Source: Selenomonas dianae
Lineage (GTDB): Bacteria > Bacillota > Negativicutes > Selenomonadales > Selenomonadaceae
Assembly: GCF_030644225.1 (NCBI RefSeq)
Contig: NZ_CP128650.1
Location: 320,001-384,000 of the forward strand
DNA: 64,000 bases
Reading direction: 5' to 3'
Position numbers and translations under genes: made by a program. Below, one piece after another: positions 1-9,541 of this stretch. Position 1 is the stretch's first letter. Each line of letters opens with the position of its first letter. Under the pieces are notes generated by a model, which saw only the letters and a list, made by a program, of their open reading frames with translations, ran no database searches and was not told where the DNA came from.

Positions 1-1944
<1,944 letters not shown>

Positions 1945-2161
1945 CTGACCTGTCCGAGAAGCGAATCCGTAGGATGAAGCTGAACGGGTAACAGGTCGTA
2001 CGCGAAAACGTCCCAAGAACACGAGCGAGAGCGACGTGTGATTGGATGACGTTGACCGCGCTCAACACATTACAATAACGTAAGTGCGAAGAGGTATAAG
2101 CCGTAAAATTTGCTTGAAATAGTTTCTTCTGTGAAGTTTTGAGTGGACAAGCACTCAAGTA

Positions 2162-2277
2162 TGCGGTGATGATGCCTGAACGGTTCCACCTGTTCCCATT
2201 CCGAACACAGTAGTTAAGCGTTCAAAGGCCGAGGGTACTTCGTTGGAGACGACGTGGGAGAGTAGGTAGTTGCCGCA
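2162..2277 (+). rRNA. rrf: 5S ribosomal RNA
   Basis: About 116 bases with the conserved 5S core CCATTCCGAACACAG at 2197-2211 and a 3' GAGAGTAGGTAGTTGCCGCA end that pairs with the 5' TGCGGTGATGATGCC start. It follows the 23S gene in the normal order. Exact ends are estimated from helix I pairing and could be off by a few bases. Confidence 0.93.
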
Positions 2278-2282
2278 AAAGC

Positions 2283-2313
2283 AAAGACTCGTGATGTTTC
2301 ACGGGTCTTTTTC
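2283..2313 (+). terminator. Terminator of the rRNA operon
   Basis: An AAGACTCGTGA arm and a TCACGGGTCTT arm form a hairpin followed by a T-rich run, just after 5S rRNA. Confidence 0.88.
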
Positions 2314-2345
2314 TTTTTATTCCTCCAATGCAGTGATCTATCTCC

Positions 2346-2374
2346 TTGCATTTTCATTATAGTGTGACTATAAT
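2346..2374 (+). promoter_or_regulatory. Promoter of the NiaP-like transporter, with a perfect dyad
   Basis: A -35 TTGCAT (2346-2351) is 17 bp from a perfect -10 TATAAT (2369-2374). A 19-bp dyad ATTATAGT-GTG-ACTATAAT (2356-2374) covers the spacer and the -10. A repressor bound there would block RNA polymerase. The regulator is unknown; a niacin/NAD-type repressor would fit the likely transporter substrate, but that is inference. Confidence 0.7.
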
Positions 2375-2445
2375 AGGGAATGTTTCGTTCTTTCTCTGAT
2401 GGGGCGGCGGTACGACTGACTGCACGCCATGAAGGAGGCTGTTTT

Positions 2446-3792
2446 ATGATTTTGGATCGGTTGGAGAATCTGCCGCTTGGCAGGTTTCAGTACAAGCTGC
2501 TCGCTGTGACGGGGCTTGGCTGGCTGTTCGATGCGATGGACACGGGGCTGATTGCGTTCGTTCTGCCGGTGCTCGCGCGGGAGTGGGGGCTTACGCCTGC
2601 ACAGGCGGGGTGGATCGGCTCGATTGGGCTGATCGGCATGGCGCTTGGCGCAGTGCTTGCCGGGACGATTGCAGACCGCATTGGGCGCAAGCAGGTGTTT
2701 ACGATCACGGTTCTGCTCTACAGTATCTCAACGGGGCTGTGCGCGGTGGCATGGAACTATGAGTCGCTGCTCGTGTTCCGCTTCCTCGTGGGCTTCGGTC
2801 TGGGCGGGGAGCTGCCTGTTGCGGCGACGCTGATGAGCGAGTATGCGCCGGCGAAGCTGCGCGGACGGTTCATTGTTCTCCTTGAGAGTTTCTGGGGACT
2901 GGGCTGGCTTGCAGCGGCGTGCATCGCCTATCTCCTGATTCCTGTCTTTGGGTGGCAGGCGGCATTCTTCATTGGTGCGCTGCCCGCACTCTATGTGTTC
3001 CTGCTGCGTCTGCATATGCCGGAGTCGATCCGCTATCTGCTTTCAAAGGGACGTGTGGATGAGGCAAAGGCGATTATCCGCGACATCGAGCGTCAGCTGA
3101 AGCTGCCGGAGCGTCCGTTCCTCGATCAGCTCGCACCGGGACGGGTGCAGGCGGAGCGCGTGGAAACACCGGGCTTTGCATCGCTCTGGGCAAAGGGGAT
3201 GCGCCGTCGTACGACGATGCTCTGGCTTGCGTGGTTCGGCATTGTGTTCAGCTACTATGGGATCTTTATGTGGCTGCCGTCGATGGTGTATGCGCAGGGT
3301 TTTGCGATTGTCAAGACGTTCGAGTATGTGCTGATCATGACGCTTGCGCAGCTGCCCGGCTACTATGCGGCGGCGTATCTGGTGGATGTGATCGGGCGGC
3401 GTTATACGCTCGGGATGTTCCTCCTCCTAAGCGGTGTTTGCAGCTATTTCTTTGGCAATGCAGGCGATGTCACGGCACTCCTCGTCTGGGGCGCGTCGAT
3501 GAGCTTCTTTAATCTCGGGGCGTGGGGTGTGATCTACACCTATACGCCGGAGCAGTACCCGACGGCGATGCGTGCGCTCGGCAGCGGCTGGGCGGCGGGC
3601 TTCGGGCGGATCGGCGGCATGATCGCGCCGATGCTCGTGGGCGTGATGCTTGCGAATGCGTTTCCGATGAGCGGCATCTTTATGATGTTCGCGGCGGTTT
3701 TTGCGCTGATTTCGGGCACGGTGATTCTCCTCGGACGCGAGAGCAAGCAGCAGACGTTGGAGGAGTTGGAGCACGCGCTCGAAAAGTCGTGA
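2446..3792 (+). CDS. niaP: MFS transporter, NiaP-like (niacin uptake)
   Basis: A 448-residue major facilitator superfamily protein with about 12 hydrophobic segments. The cytoplasmic loop between segments 2 and 3 carries the MFS signature GTIADRIGRKQVF. The N-terminal stretch RFQYKLLAVTGLGWLFDAMD matches my memory of the NiaP/YceI nicotinate transporter subfamily, so nicotinate or a related aromatic acid is the likely substrate; the MFS assignment is firm and the substrate is not. The ATG at 2446 is chosen because GAAGGAGG lies 6-8 bp upstream; an in-frame start 22 codons earlier has no good ribosome site. It stands alone between its own promoter and a shared terminator. Confidence 0.85.
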   Translation: MILDRLENLPLGRFQYKLLAVTGLGWLFDAMDTGLIAFVLPVLAREWGLTPAQAGWIGSIGLIGMALGAVLAGTIADRIGRKQVFTITVLLYSISTGLCAVAWNYESLLVFRFLVGFGLGGELPVAATLMSEYAPAKLRGRFIVLLESFWGLGWLAAACIAYLLIPVFGWQAAFFIGALPALYVFLLRLHMPESIRYLLSKGRVDEAKAIIRDIERQLKLPERPFLDQLAPGRVQAERVETPGFASLWAKGMRRRTTMLWLAWFGIVFSYYGIFMWLPSMVYAQGFAIVKTFEYVLIMTLAQLPGYYAAAYLVDVIGRRYTLGMFLLLSGVCSYFFGNAGDVTALLVWGASMSFFNLGAWGVIYTYTPEQYPTAMRALGSGWAAGFGRIGGMIAPMLVGVMLANAFPMSGIFMMFAAVFALISGTVILLGRESKQQTLEELEHALEKS

Positions 3793-3809
3793 TCCTCGGT
3801 GCGCGCATC

Positions 3810-3853
3810 AAAAAGGGCAGCAGTACGAATTTATCGTACCGCTGCCCTTTTTG
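3810..3853. terminator. Bidirectional terminator between convergent genes
   Basis: AAAAAGGGCAGC...GTACGA and its near-perfect inverse surround a five-base loop, with A and T runs on both flanks. It can end both the plus-strand transporter and the minus-strand small exported protein. Confidence 0.9.
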
Positions 3854-3864
3854 GAACTGATGGC

Positions 3865-4101
3865 TTAGTATTCGCCCCACTCTTCGTAGTAGTTGCCGTC
3901 CGCATCCTCTGTGTGGACAGCGTAGTTGCCATCCTCGTCCACGGCTGCAACAGTGACGTTGCCGTCGTCGTCCACCTCGGCATAGATGTAGTTGCCGTCC
4001 TCGTCATAGCCCTCGTACTCATCTGCCGAGGCGACACCCATCGTGCCCAGCATGAATGCGCACGCGCCCATTACTGCAAATGCCTTAAACCAATTTTTCA
4101 T
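3865..4101 (-). CDS. Small exported acidic protein with four 11-residue DxDGN repeats
   Basis: A 78-residue protein. Residues 1-26 are a Sec signal peptide (MKNWFK, hydrophobic core, VASA before the predicted cut). The 52-residue mature part has GN at mature positions 10-11, 21-22, 32-33 and 43-44, an exact 11-residue period, each preceded by an acidic D-x-D-type triplet (DED, DDD, DED, DAD). Nineteen of 52 residues are D or E and there is no K or R. The DxDG pattern suggests calcium or other cation binding, but that is inference. The start follows AAAGGAG on the minus strand. Its promoter has the same direct-repeat operator as the lipoprotein operon at 6841, so it is probably controlled by the adjacent LytTR system. 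I do not recognise a named family. It could be an effector, a signal precursor or a cell-surface protein. Confidence 0.8.
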   Translation of the reverse strand: MKNWFKAFAVMGACAFMLGTMGVASADEYEGYDEDGNYIYAEVDDDGNVTVAAVDEDGNYAVHTEDADGNYYEEWGEY

Positions 4102-4145
4102 GATGATCTCTCCTTTGTCAACAACCATGATTGCCCTTCGCGTTC

Positions 4146-4215
4146 ATTATTGCAAAAAGCCGAAAAAATTGCAATAGGATTTAAGAAAGTGATGAAATTA
4201 TACATGAAAGTGATG
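4146..4215 (-). promoter_or_regulatory. LytTR-type operator and promoter of the small exported protein
   Basis: Read on the minus strand: two CATCACTTTC direct repeats (4206-4215 and 4185-4194, 21-bp period), a 10-bp gap, -35 TTGCAA (4169-4174), a 17-bp spacer and -10 AATAAT (4146-4151). On the other strand the half-site reads GAAAGTGATG, similar to the ACAGTTAAG-type half-sites bound by LytTR regulators in pairs one to two helical turns apart. The arrangement is identical in every spacing to the element at 6648-6717. Confidence 0.78.
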
Positions 4216-4219
4216 TGTT

Positions 4220-5581
4220 TTAGGAGTGATTCTCAGAACCTTGATTGAGTGGGATCTGTATGAGAAAGCGGAAGTATCCGTCTTTTTGCTCGGTGAAAAA
4301 TTCGGCATGGTATTTCTTTGCGAAGATTTCGATGGAGCGTGTTCCGTAGCCGTGTTCGGCGGCATAGCTTTCACGGCGGGGCAGACCGTTTGCGGACAGT
4401 CTGACGGAGATGGAGCAGCGGTTCTCGATGGAGAGGAAGATGCTGCCTCCCGCCGTGCGTGCACGGACGCGGATGCCGCGTGCATTTTCTGCCTCGCGTT
4501 CCTCTGCGTGTATGGCGTTTTCGAGGAGGTTGCAGAGCAGGAGGGAGAAGTCGAGATCTCCTGTGAATGCAGGGGGGGTGTCGATCTTTACGTCGATGGG
4601 AATTTTTTTGGCACGCGCCTGCCGGACATAGACGGCGAGGGCGGAATCCACCATGGGGTTTTCTGCAAAGTGCTCGACGCTGGTTGCGTCGATCTGATGG
4701 TTGAGACTGCGGACGAGCTGTATCGCCGTTTCATCCTCGCCGCGTGCGATGAGATCTGCGAGCATTTTCGCGTTGTGCCTGAGGTCGTGGCGGACGATGG
4801 CGAGGCGTGCCTGTTTTTCCTGTAGGGAGCGCGTATAGGCGCGGAAGGAGTTCATGCGTCGCAGGAGAGCAAGGCTGCGCTCGGTCATCGCCGCCTGCTG
4901 AAGGATGTGTTCAAGTCCGCGCCATGCGACCAGTCCGATGACGATTCCCGCGGCGGCAAAGAGCAGGCGGGAGATAAAGAAGTCGAGTGCGACCACCTTA
5001 TCCCCGACCGAATGGAATGTCTCACGATAAAATACGAGGAAGGGCAGCGGGGCGATATAGAGCCAGAAACGTTCCGTACTGACGGAGGAAAAGCGCAGGA
5101 AGATTTGACGGAAGAAGGGCAGAACGAGAGGAAAGGTCAAAAGATAGAGGGTGAGGTAGAGCAGAAAGAACAGATAAACATAATCGAAAAAATGGGCAAT
5201 GCCGACAAGGAAGAGCGTGATGATGGCGGCGCATGTGCCGGTTGTGGTGGCGAGAATCTGCTGGATCCCGAGGATGAACGCGTGCTGCGCCCAATAGGGG
5301 CGGATGAGGGCGAGGTTGAGGGCGAAGTAGGGCGCATAGCCGGCAAAAAAATAGATGCGCTTGTAGGTATCCATGGTGTAGGGAAGCAGGTCCGAAAAGA
5401 TGAGCAGCAGGATCAGGCTGTTCTCACAGAAGAAGATGATCGCATACCCATGCAGCAGGGAGCTTCTCGTTTCGTCGCTCAGGACGGGGCGGAACGGGAG
5501 GTAGCGCAGATAGACGGACGGCAGCATTGTCACGGTAAACAGAAATGTTGAAACGACAATCGTCAAACTATGTTCGAGCAT
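4220..5581 (-). CDS. GHKL sensor histidine kinase (AgrC/CitA-like), partner of the LytTR regulator
   Basis: A 453-residue membrane kinase. Residues 1-225 contain about six or seven hydrophobic segments with short loops and no obvious extracytoplasmic sensor domain, as in peptide-sensing AgrC-like kinases. An H-box follows with H265 in IVRHDLRHNAK, then the N-box CNLLENAIHA (N351, N355) and a GYG-containing ATP lid in the HATPase_c_5-type domain. It would autophosphorylate and pass phosphate to the LytTR regulator encoded divergently. The start is the ATG at 5581 behind AAAGGGAAG. Family B repeat lies just upstream, between the two divergent genes. The ligand is unknown. Confidence 0.9.
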   Translation of the reverse strand: MLEHSLTIVVSTFLFTVTMLPSVYLRYLPFRPVLSDETRSSLLHGYAIIFFCENSLILLLIFSDLLPYTMDTYKRIYFFAGYAPYFALNLALIRPYWAQHAFILGIQQILATTTGTCAAIITLFLVGIAHFFDYVYLFFLLYLTLYLLTFPLVLPFFRQIFLRFSSVSTERFWLYIAPLPFLVFYRETFHSVGDKVVALDFFISRLLFAAAGIVIGLVAWRGLEHILQQAAMTERSLALLRRMNSFRAYTRSLQEKQARLAIVRHDLRHNAKMLADLIARGEDETAIQLVRSLNHQIDATSVEHFAENPMVDSALAVYVRQARAKKIPIDVKIDTPPAFTGDLDFSLLLCNLLENAIHAEEREAENARGIRVRARTAGGSIFLSIENRCSISVRLSANGLPRRESYAAEHGYGTRSIEIFAKKYHAEFFTEQKDGYFRFLIQIPLNQGSENHS

Positions 5582-5598
5582 GGCTTCCCTTTCTTTTA

Positions 5599-5760
5599 GG
5601 AAGCACTGATAAATTCAGCCGCGCCATCTTAGCGCATCTTTTTTGCCCGCACTTCGTCGGCAAATCCTCCACATAGCTTTGGCTATGCGTCCGGTTTGCC
5701 TTCTTGTTCGGACGAAAAAATCTACGCCAATCTGACGGACTTCATTTTATCAGCGATTCC
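5599..5760. repeat. Family B palindromic repeat, full-length copy
   Basis: A 162-bp element whose ends are imperfect inverted repeats (GGAAGCACTGATAAA at the left; the right end reads GGAATCGCTGATAAAA on the other strand). The two halves pair almost throughout, ending in a central hairpin with CATAGC/GCTATG around 5671-5690. It sits in the divergent gap of the kinase and regulator genes. No coding capacity is seen. Related ends occur near 6727, 23260, 30885 and 48008. Confidence 0.8.
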
Positions 5761-5765
5761 TTTAG

Positions 5766-5794
5766 TTTCCATTCACATTATTTTGTGGTATTAT
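5766..5794 (+). promoter_or_regulatory. Possible promoter of the LytTR regulator gene
   Basis: An extended -10 (TGG then TATTAT, 5789-5794) is preceded 17 bp upstream by a weak -35 TTTCCA (5766-5771). It directly follows the family B repeat. No GAAAGTGATG-type half-site is visible here, so autoregulation through the same operator is not supported. Confidence 0.45.
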
Positions 5795-5852
5795 ACGATG
5801 TGATATAAGATTCGTCAAATCTATAGGTGTGTCAAGAAAAAGAGGCCGAGCG

Positions 5853-6584
5853 ATGCGGATTGCGATTGTGGATGATGAGCCGGAGGTTTGTGGGGTGGTA
5901 CGTGACTATCTCACACATATTCTGGAGAAGTATTGGGCGGAAAAGGCGGCACAGATGGAGGTGGAGGTCTTTGACTCTGCCGAGTCTGTTCTGGAGGTGT
6001 TTGAGCATCGGACTTACGATCTCCTCATCCTCGATATACGTATGCCCGGCATCGGCGGGATGGAGGCGGCGCGGCGCATTCGCAATCAGAGCAGTGATGT
6101 CGGCATTATTTTTCTCACGAGCAGCGAGGAATATCTGATGGAGGGCTACCGCGTCTTTGCCGACGGCTATTTTCTGAAAACTGAGGGCATGGACGAGGAG
6201 GGCTTTCGCGCAGCACTGGCGCGCGTGTTGGAACGCCGTGAAAAGGCGGCGCGTGTGCTCAAGGTTCAGTACAATGGGCAGCCGCTTGAAATCCTCTTGA
6301 ACAAGATTTACTATGTCGATCTCTCGGGAGGGCGGCTGCACATTGCGCTTGCAAAGCATGATCTCTGTCTCACGCGCCCCTATACTTACGACTGGGCGAC
6401 GGAGCAGCTTGGACATGATCCGCGCTTTTTGGAGTGCTACCACCGCGTTCTGGTGAATATGGACGTGATCGAACGCATGGACAAGGAATCATTTGTCCTT
6501 ACCAACGGCGCGGAGATCCCCATCAGTCAGCGGCGCCGCAGCGGTGTGCGGACGTCATATATGCAGTATTTGCTGAACAAGTAA
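5853..6584 (+). CDS. LytTR-family response regulator
   Basis: A 243-residue regulator. Residues 1-120 are a receiver domain with acidic D7-D8 (IAIVDDEP), phosphoacceptor D61 in LILDIRMPG, and the conserved T/S and K region near FLTSSEE and YFLKTE. Residues about 135-243 form a LytTR DNA-binding domain (YYVDLSGGRLHI, CYHRVLVNMDVI, ISQRRRSGV). The ATG at 5853 is preferred because it begins MRIAIVDDE; a GTG 24 bases upstream is possible. It is divergent from its probable kinase. The two identical direct-repeat promoters on either side of this gene pair are its likely targets. Confidence 0.92.
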   Translation: MRIAIVDDEPEVCGVVRDYLTHILEKYWAEKAAQMEVEVFDSAESVLEVFEHRTYDLLILDIRMPGIGGMEAARRIRNQSSDVGIIFLTSSEEYLMEGYRVFADGYFLKTEGMDEEGFRAALARVLERREKAARVLKVQYNGQPLEILLNKIYYVDLSGGRLHIALAKHDLCLTRPYTYDWATEQLGHDPRFLECYHRVLVNMDVIERMDKESFVLTNGAEIPISQRRRSGVRTSYMQYLLNK

Positions 6585-6647
6585 ATAAGGCTAAAGTCCT
6601 AAAAAGCGGCGTTTGCGTAAAAAACCCGACAGTTTTCAACAAGAATG

Positions 6648-6717
6648 CATCACTTTCATGTTAGAATACATCACTTTCTGCAATATCGTTGCAGAAAGTT
6701 CTTTTTTTTGCAATAAT
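6648..6717 (+). promoter_or_regulatory. LytTR-type operator and promoter of the lipoprotein/protease operon
   Basis: Two CATCACTTTC direct repeats (6648-6657 and 6669-6678) with a 21-bp period, a 10-bp gap, -35 TTGCAG (6689-6694), a 17-bp spacer and -10 AATAAT (6712-6717). All spacings equal those of the element at 4146-4215, and both have the same orientation relative to their gene. Two independent occurrences at fixed geometry make chance unlikely. That the regulator is the adjacent LytTR protein is inferred. Confidence 0.8.
6673..6709 (+). terminator. Terminator of the regulator gene, embedded in the next promoter
   Basis: ACTTTCTGCAA (6673-6683), a five-base loop and TTGCAGAAAGT (6689-6699) form a perfect 11-bp stem followed by eight T. 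The left arm overlaps the second operator half-site and the right arm contains the -35, so read-through from the regulator would end inside the downstream promoter. Confidence 0.75.
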
Positions 6718-6726
6718 TAGTCCGAG

Positions 6727-6754
6727 GGAATCGCTGAATTTATCAGTGCTTTCC
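6727..6754. repeat. Collapsed family B repeat
   Basis: Twenty-eight bases joining the two family B ends (GGAATCGCTGA, then ATTTATCAGTGCTTTCC) without the central palindrome. It lies at or just after the predicted transcription start of the lipoprotein operon. Confidence 0.65.
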
Positions 6755-6755
6755 G

Positions 6756-6805
6756 GGGAAAAGACCGCAGATGCATCCGGTCAGAAATGACCGTGGTCTT
6801 TTCCC
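6756..6805 (+). other. Long hairpin in the leader of the lipoprotein operon
   Basis: GGGAAAAGACC near 6756-6766 pairs with GGTCTTTTCCC at 6795-6805, enclosing an inner CGGTCA/TGACCG hairpin. No T-run follows, so it is not a simple terminator. It could stabilise or regulate the leader RNA, or be remnant repeat sequence. Confidence 0.6.
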
Positions 6806-6840
6806 GATGATTCCTCTGTAGTAAAGGAGAAGTTAGGATT

Positions 6841-7503
6841 ATGAGAACATTTATGCGGGCAAAGAGATTGCTTCTTCCCATGATTGCGATTTTGGCGACG
6901 CTCCTCGTTGCGGGCTGCGGCGACGACAAGCCGAAGGAGTCGGCGGACAAGGCGGTGCTTGCCTACGCCGAGCTCTATGCGTATGCCGATACGGACAAGC
7001 TCTCTGCGACGGGCATGACGAATGCGCAGAAGGAGCAGATTTCGCAGGCTCTTTTGACGGAGTCGGATCAAATGTTCCAGAGCTTTATGCTTTCGGAGGC
7101 CAATGCGATGGAGATCACGGACTACTACATTGCAGACCGCAAGGCGAATATGGAGCTCAAGGCAAAGGTCAAGAAGGATGATGCCAAGAATCCCGTGGTT
7201 GAGCTGACGGCGACGCCGATTGATACGCGCGGCGCAAAGCAGCAGATGGACAAGAATGAGGATCTGGTTGCGATGGGGGTCTACATCGGTCTTGCACAGC
7301 AGCAGGGTGTGGATGTGCGTACGGATCCCGTATACCAGCAGGGCGCAGTGGAGTCGCTCAAGGGCGTGATCGACGATATGCCGTATGACAGCGAAAAGAC
7401 GCTGGATGTGACGTGCGAGCTTGTCAAGAGCGACGACGGCAAGGCTCTCTACTGGGCGCCGAAGGATCCGCAGGTGATCCGTAAGTTCCTCGACGGGGAG
7501 TAA
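6841..7503 (+). CDS. Exported lipoprotein of unknown function (DUF5105-like)
   Basis: A 220-residue protein with a lipoprotein signal peptide: basic start, hydrophobic core and lipobox LVAGC, acylated cysteine at about residue 26. The mature part is rich in A, K and D, with helical stretches and no catalytic motif that I can see. Its length and general pattern suggest the DUF5105 group of Firmicutes lipoproteins, held with low certainty. AAAGGAG lies about 9 bases before the ATG. It is the first gene after the LytTR-type promoter and probably heads a four-gene operon. Confidence 0.8.
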   Translation: MRTFMRAKRLLLPMIAILATLLVAGCGDDKPKESADKAVLAYAELYAYADTDKLSATGMTNAQKEQISQALLTESDQMFQSFMLSEANAMEITDYYIADRKANMELKAKVKKDDAKNPVVELTATPIDTRGAKQQMDKNEDLVAMGVYIGLAQQQGVDVRTDPVYQQGAVESLKGVIDDMPYDSEKTLDVTCELVKSDDGKALYWAPKDPQVIRKFLDGE

Positions 7504-7537
7504 GGGTCGTTCTGCTTTCGGAAAGGAGTCATGAATC

Positions 7538-9526
7538 ATGCTGACTGCGATGCGTGTGCTGCGGTCTGTCCTTGGTATGTTCCTTCTTGTGCTCGTTCTC
7601 TCGGGCTGTATGGATGAGGATGTGACGAAGGCGCGTGCGCAGTTCCCCGATGCCTACGAAAGGGATGATACATGGCTCGTTTCGTGGTACATCTGCGGCT
7701 CGGATCTTGAGTCGGAGTACGGTGCGGCGAGTGCGGATCTGGAGGAACTGATGGAGGCGGATCTGCCGCCGAATGTGCGCGTGCTGATCCTTGCGGGCGG
7801 CACGCAGGAGTGGCAGAACGATACGTTTACGAGATCTCTCAATCTCTATCTCTACGATGCGGACGGCCTGCATGAACTTGAGCGGATGAAGGATGCGGAT
7901 ATGGGCGATCCGCAGACACTCGCGCAGTTTCTGCGCTACGGTGAGGAGCACTATCCTGTCGATCACCGTGTCTTTGTGTTCTGGGATCATGGCGGTGGGA
8001 GTGCGGCGGGGGTCTGCGCCGATGAACGCACGGAGAATATGCTGCGCCTCAACGACTTGCGGCAGGCATTCTCCGCTGTCTACGGTGCACATCCGGCCGT
8101 TCCGCCCTATGAGCTCGTCGGCTTCGATGCCTGTCTGATGGCAAGCTATGAGACGGCGGCGACACTCGAAGGTTTTGCCCGCTACATGGTCGCCTCGGAG
8201 GAGATGGAGCCGGGCAACGGGTGGAACTACGATGCGTGGCTCGGGGCGCTCGCCGACAATCCCGCCATGGGCGGTGCAGGGCTTGGCTCGGTGATCTGCG
8301 ATACGTACCTTGCGGGCTGCAGGGAGGCGGATACGGAGGAGGAGGCGACGCTCTCCGTGATCGACCTTGGGCGTCTGCCCGCACTCACATCCGCATATGA
8401 GGCTTACAGTCGCGATGTGCTTGCCCGTGCGGCGCATCTGTCTCCGGCGTTCTTTGCGGCACTTGACCGTGCGGCGCAGCGTGCGGAGAACTACGGCGGC
8501 AATACGCGCGAGATGGGCTATACGAACATGGTCGATCTGGCGGGGCTGGCCGAGGAGACGGCGCGGGAGTTTCCAAGTGCCGCCGCCCTTGTACGAGCGG
8601 TGGAGGATGCGTGCATCTACAAGGTGCATGGCGACTACCGTCGCCGTGGCGGCGGCATCTCCTCCTACTACTCCTACGATGGCGATGCGGACGGCTTTGC
8701 GGCGTATGCGGATCAGGATGCGGCACTGATGGCGCAGAAATGTCTGCTCTACACCATGCTCTATGGACAGCTGCCCGATGAGGCGGAGGAGTTCCTCGCG
8801 GGACGCGGCAACGTGGAACGCATCAGTGCGCCGCCGACGCAGCGGAAGCCGATCTTCCGTGTCGACGGGCTGGAGGATCGCGCGGTCGATGTCGATCGCC
8901 GCGGCAATGCTTTTGTCCGTCTCAGTCCGGCGGAGATGGATATGCTTTCGTCTGTTCGGTGCAATCTGCTTTACATCGGTGCGGAGGAGGGGGTTATTCT
9001 CTACCTCGGCAGTGATACCAACGTCGATGCAGATTGGGACACCGGCGTTTTCAAAGACAATTTTGACGGTACATGGCCGATGCTGGACGGGCATCCCGTC
9101 TACATTGAGATCGTGGAGGAGGGGGACGACTACAATCTTTACTCCATCCCGATCAAGCTGAACGGGATGGAGTGCAATCTGCAGATCTCCTACCGTTATG
9201 AAGATGGGCAGTATCACATTCTGGGCGCCCGCCGGGGGCTTGATGCCCATGGGATGAGCGACCGCAATCTGATCCGCCTGAAGCCCGGGGATATGGTGAC
9301 GACGATTCACTATGCAATGAGTATCTCGGGCGAGGAGGAGGACTTCACGCCTGTGGAGGTCGATACGTTCCGCCTCGGCAGTCATCCCGTGGTGCGGGAT
9401 GAGGAGGTCGGCGACGGAACATACGGCTATCTCTTTGAGTTCGTTGCACCTGCGGGCGAAAGTGCGCTTTCGAGTTTTGCCATCTTCGAAATCGAGAATG
9501 GCGATATTGTGACATCGGTTGAGTGA
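7538..9526 (+). CDS. Clostripain-family (peptidase C11) lipoprotein
   Basis: A 662-residue predicted lipoprotein; the lipobox VLSGC places the acylated cysteine at residue 24. The C11 catalytic dyad is visible: H151 in FWDHGGG and C199 in VGFDACLMAS, 48 residues apart. This is followed by the conserved SEEMEPGNGWNY segment. It should be a cysteine protease anchored on the outer face of the inner membrane or in the outer membrane; clostripain itself cuts after arginine. The residues after about 420 form a beta-rich C-terminal part of unknown role. GGAAAGGAG precedes the ATG and the gap to the upstream lipoprotein is 34 bases, consistent with one operon. Its co-regulated neighbour, the small acidic exported protein, has no K or R in its mature part, so it is probably not a clostripain-type substrate. 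Confidence 0.9.
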   Translation: MLTAMRVLRSVLGMFLLVLVLSGCMDEDVTKARAQFPDAYERDDTWLVSWYICGSDLESEYGAASADLEELMEADLPPNVRVLILAGGTQEWQNDTFTRSLNLYLYDADGLHELERMKDADMGDPQTLAQFLRYGEEHYPVDHRVFVFWDHGGGSAAGVCADERTENMLRLNDLRQAFSAVYGAHPAVPPYELVGFDACLMASYETAATLEGFARYMVASEEMEPGNGWNYDAWLGALADNPAMGGAGLGSVICDTYLAGCREADTEEEATLSVIDLGRLPALTSAYEAYSRDVLARAAHLSPAFFAALDRAAQRAENYGGNTREMGYTNMVDLAGLAEETAREFPSAAALVRAVEDACIYKVHGDYRRRGGGISSYYSYDGDADGFAAYADQDAALMAQKCLLYTMLYGQLPDEAEEFLAGRGNVERISAPPTQRKPIFRVDGLEDRAVDVDRRGNAFVRLSPAEMDMLSSVRCNLLYIGAEEGVILYLGSDTNVDADWDTGVFKDNFDGTWPMLDGHPVYIEIVEEGDDYNLYSIPIKLNGMECNLQISYRYEDGQYHILGARRGLDAHGMSDRNLIRLKPGDMVTTIHYAMSISGEEEDFTPVEVDTFRLGSHPVVRDEEVGDGTYGYLFEFVAPAGESALSSFAIFEIENGDIVTSVE

Positions 9527-9541
9527 GGAGGGGGTACGTCC

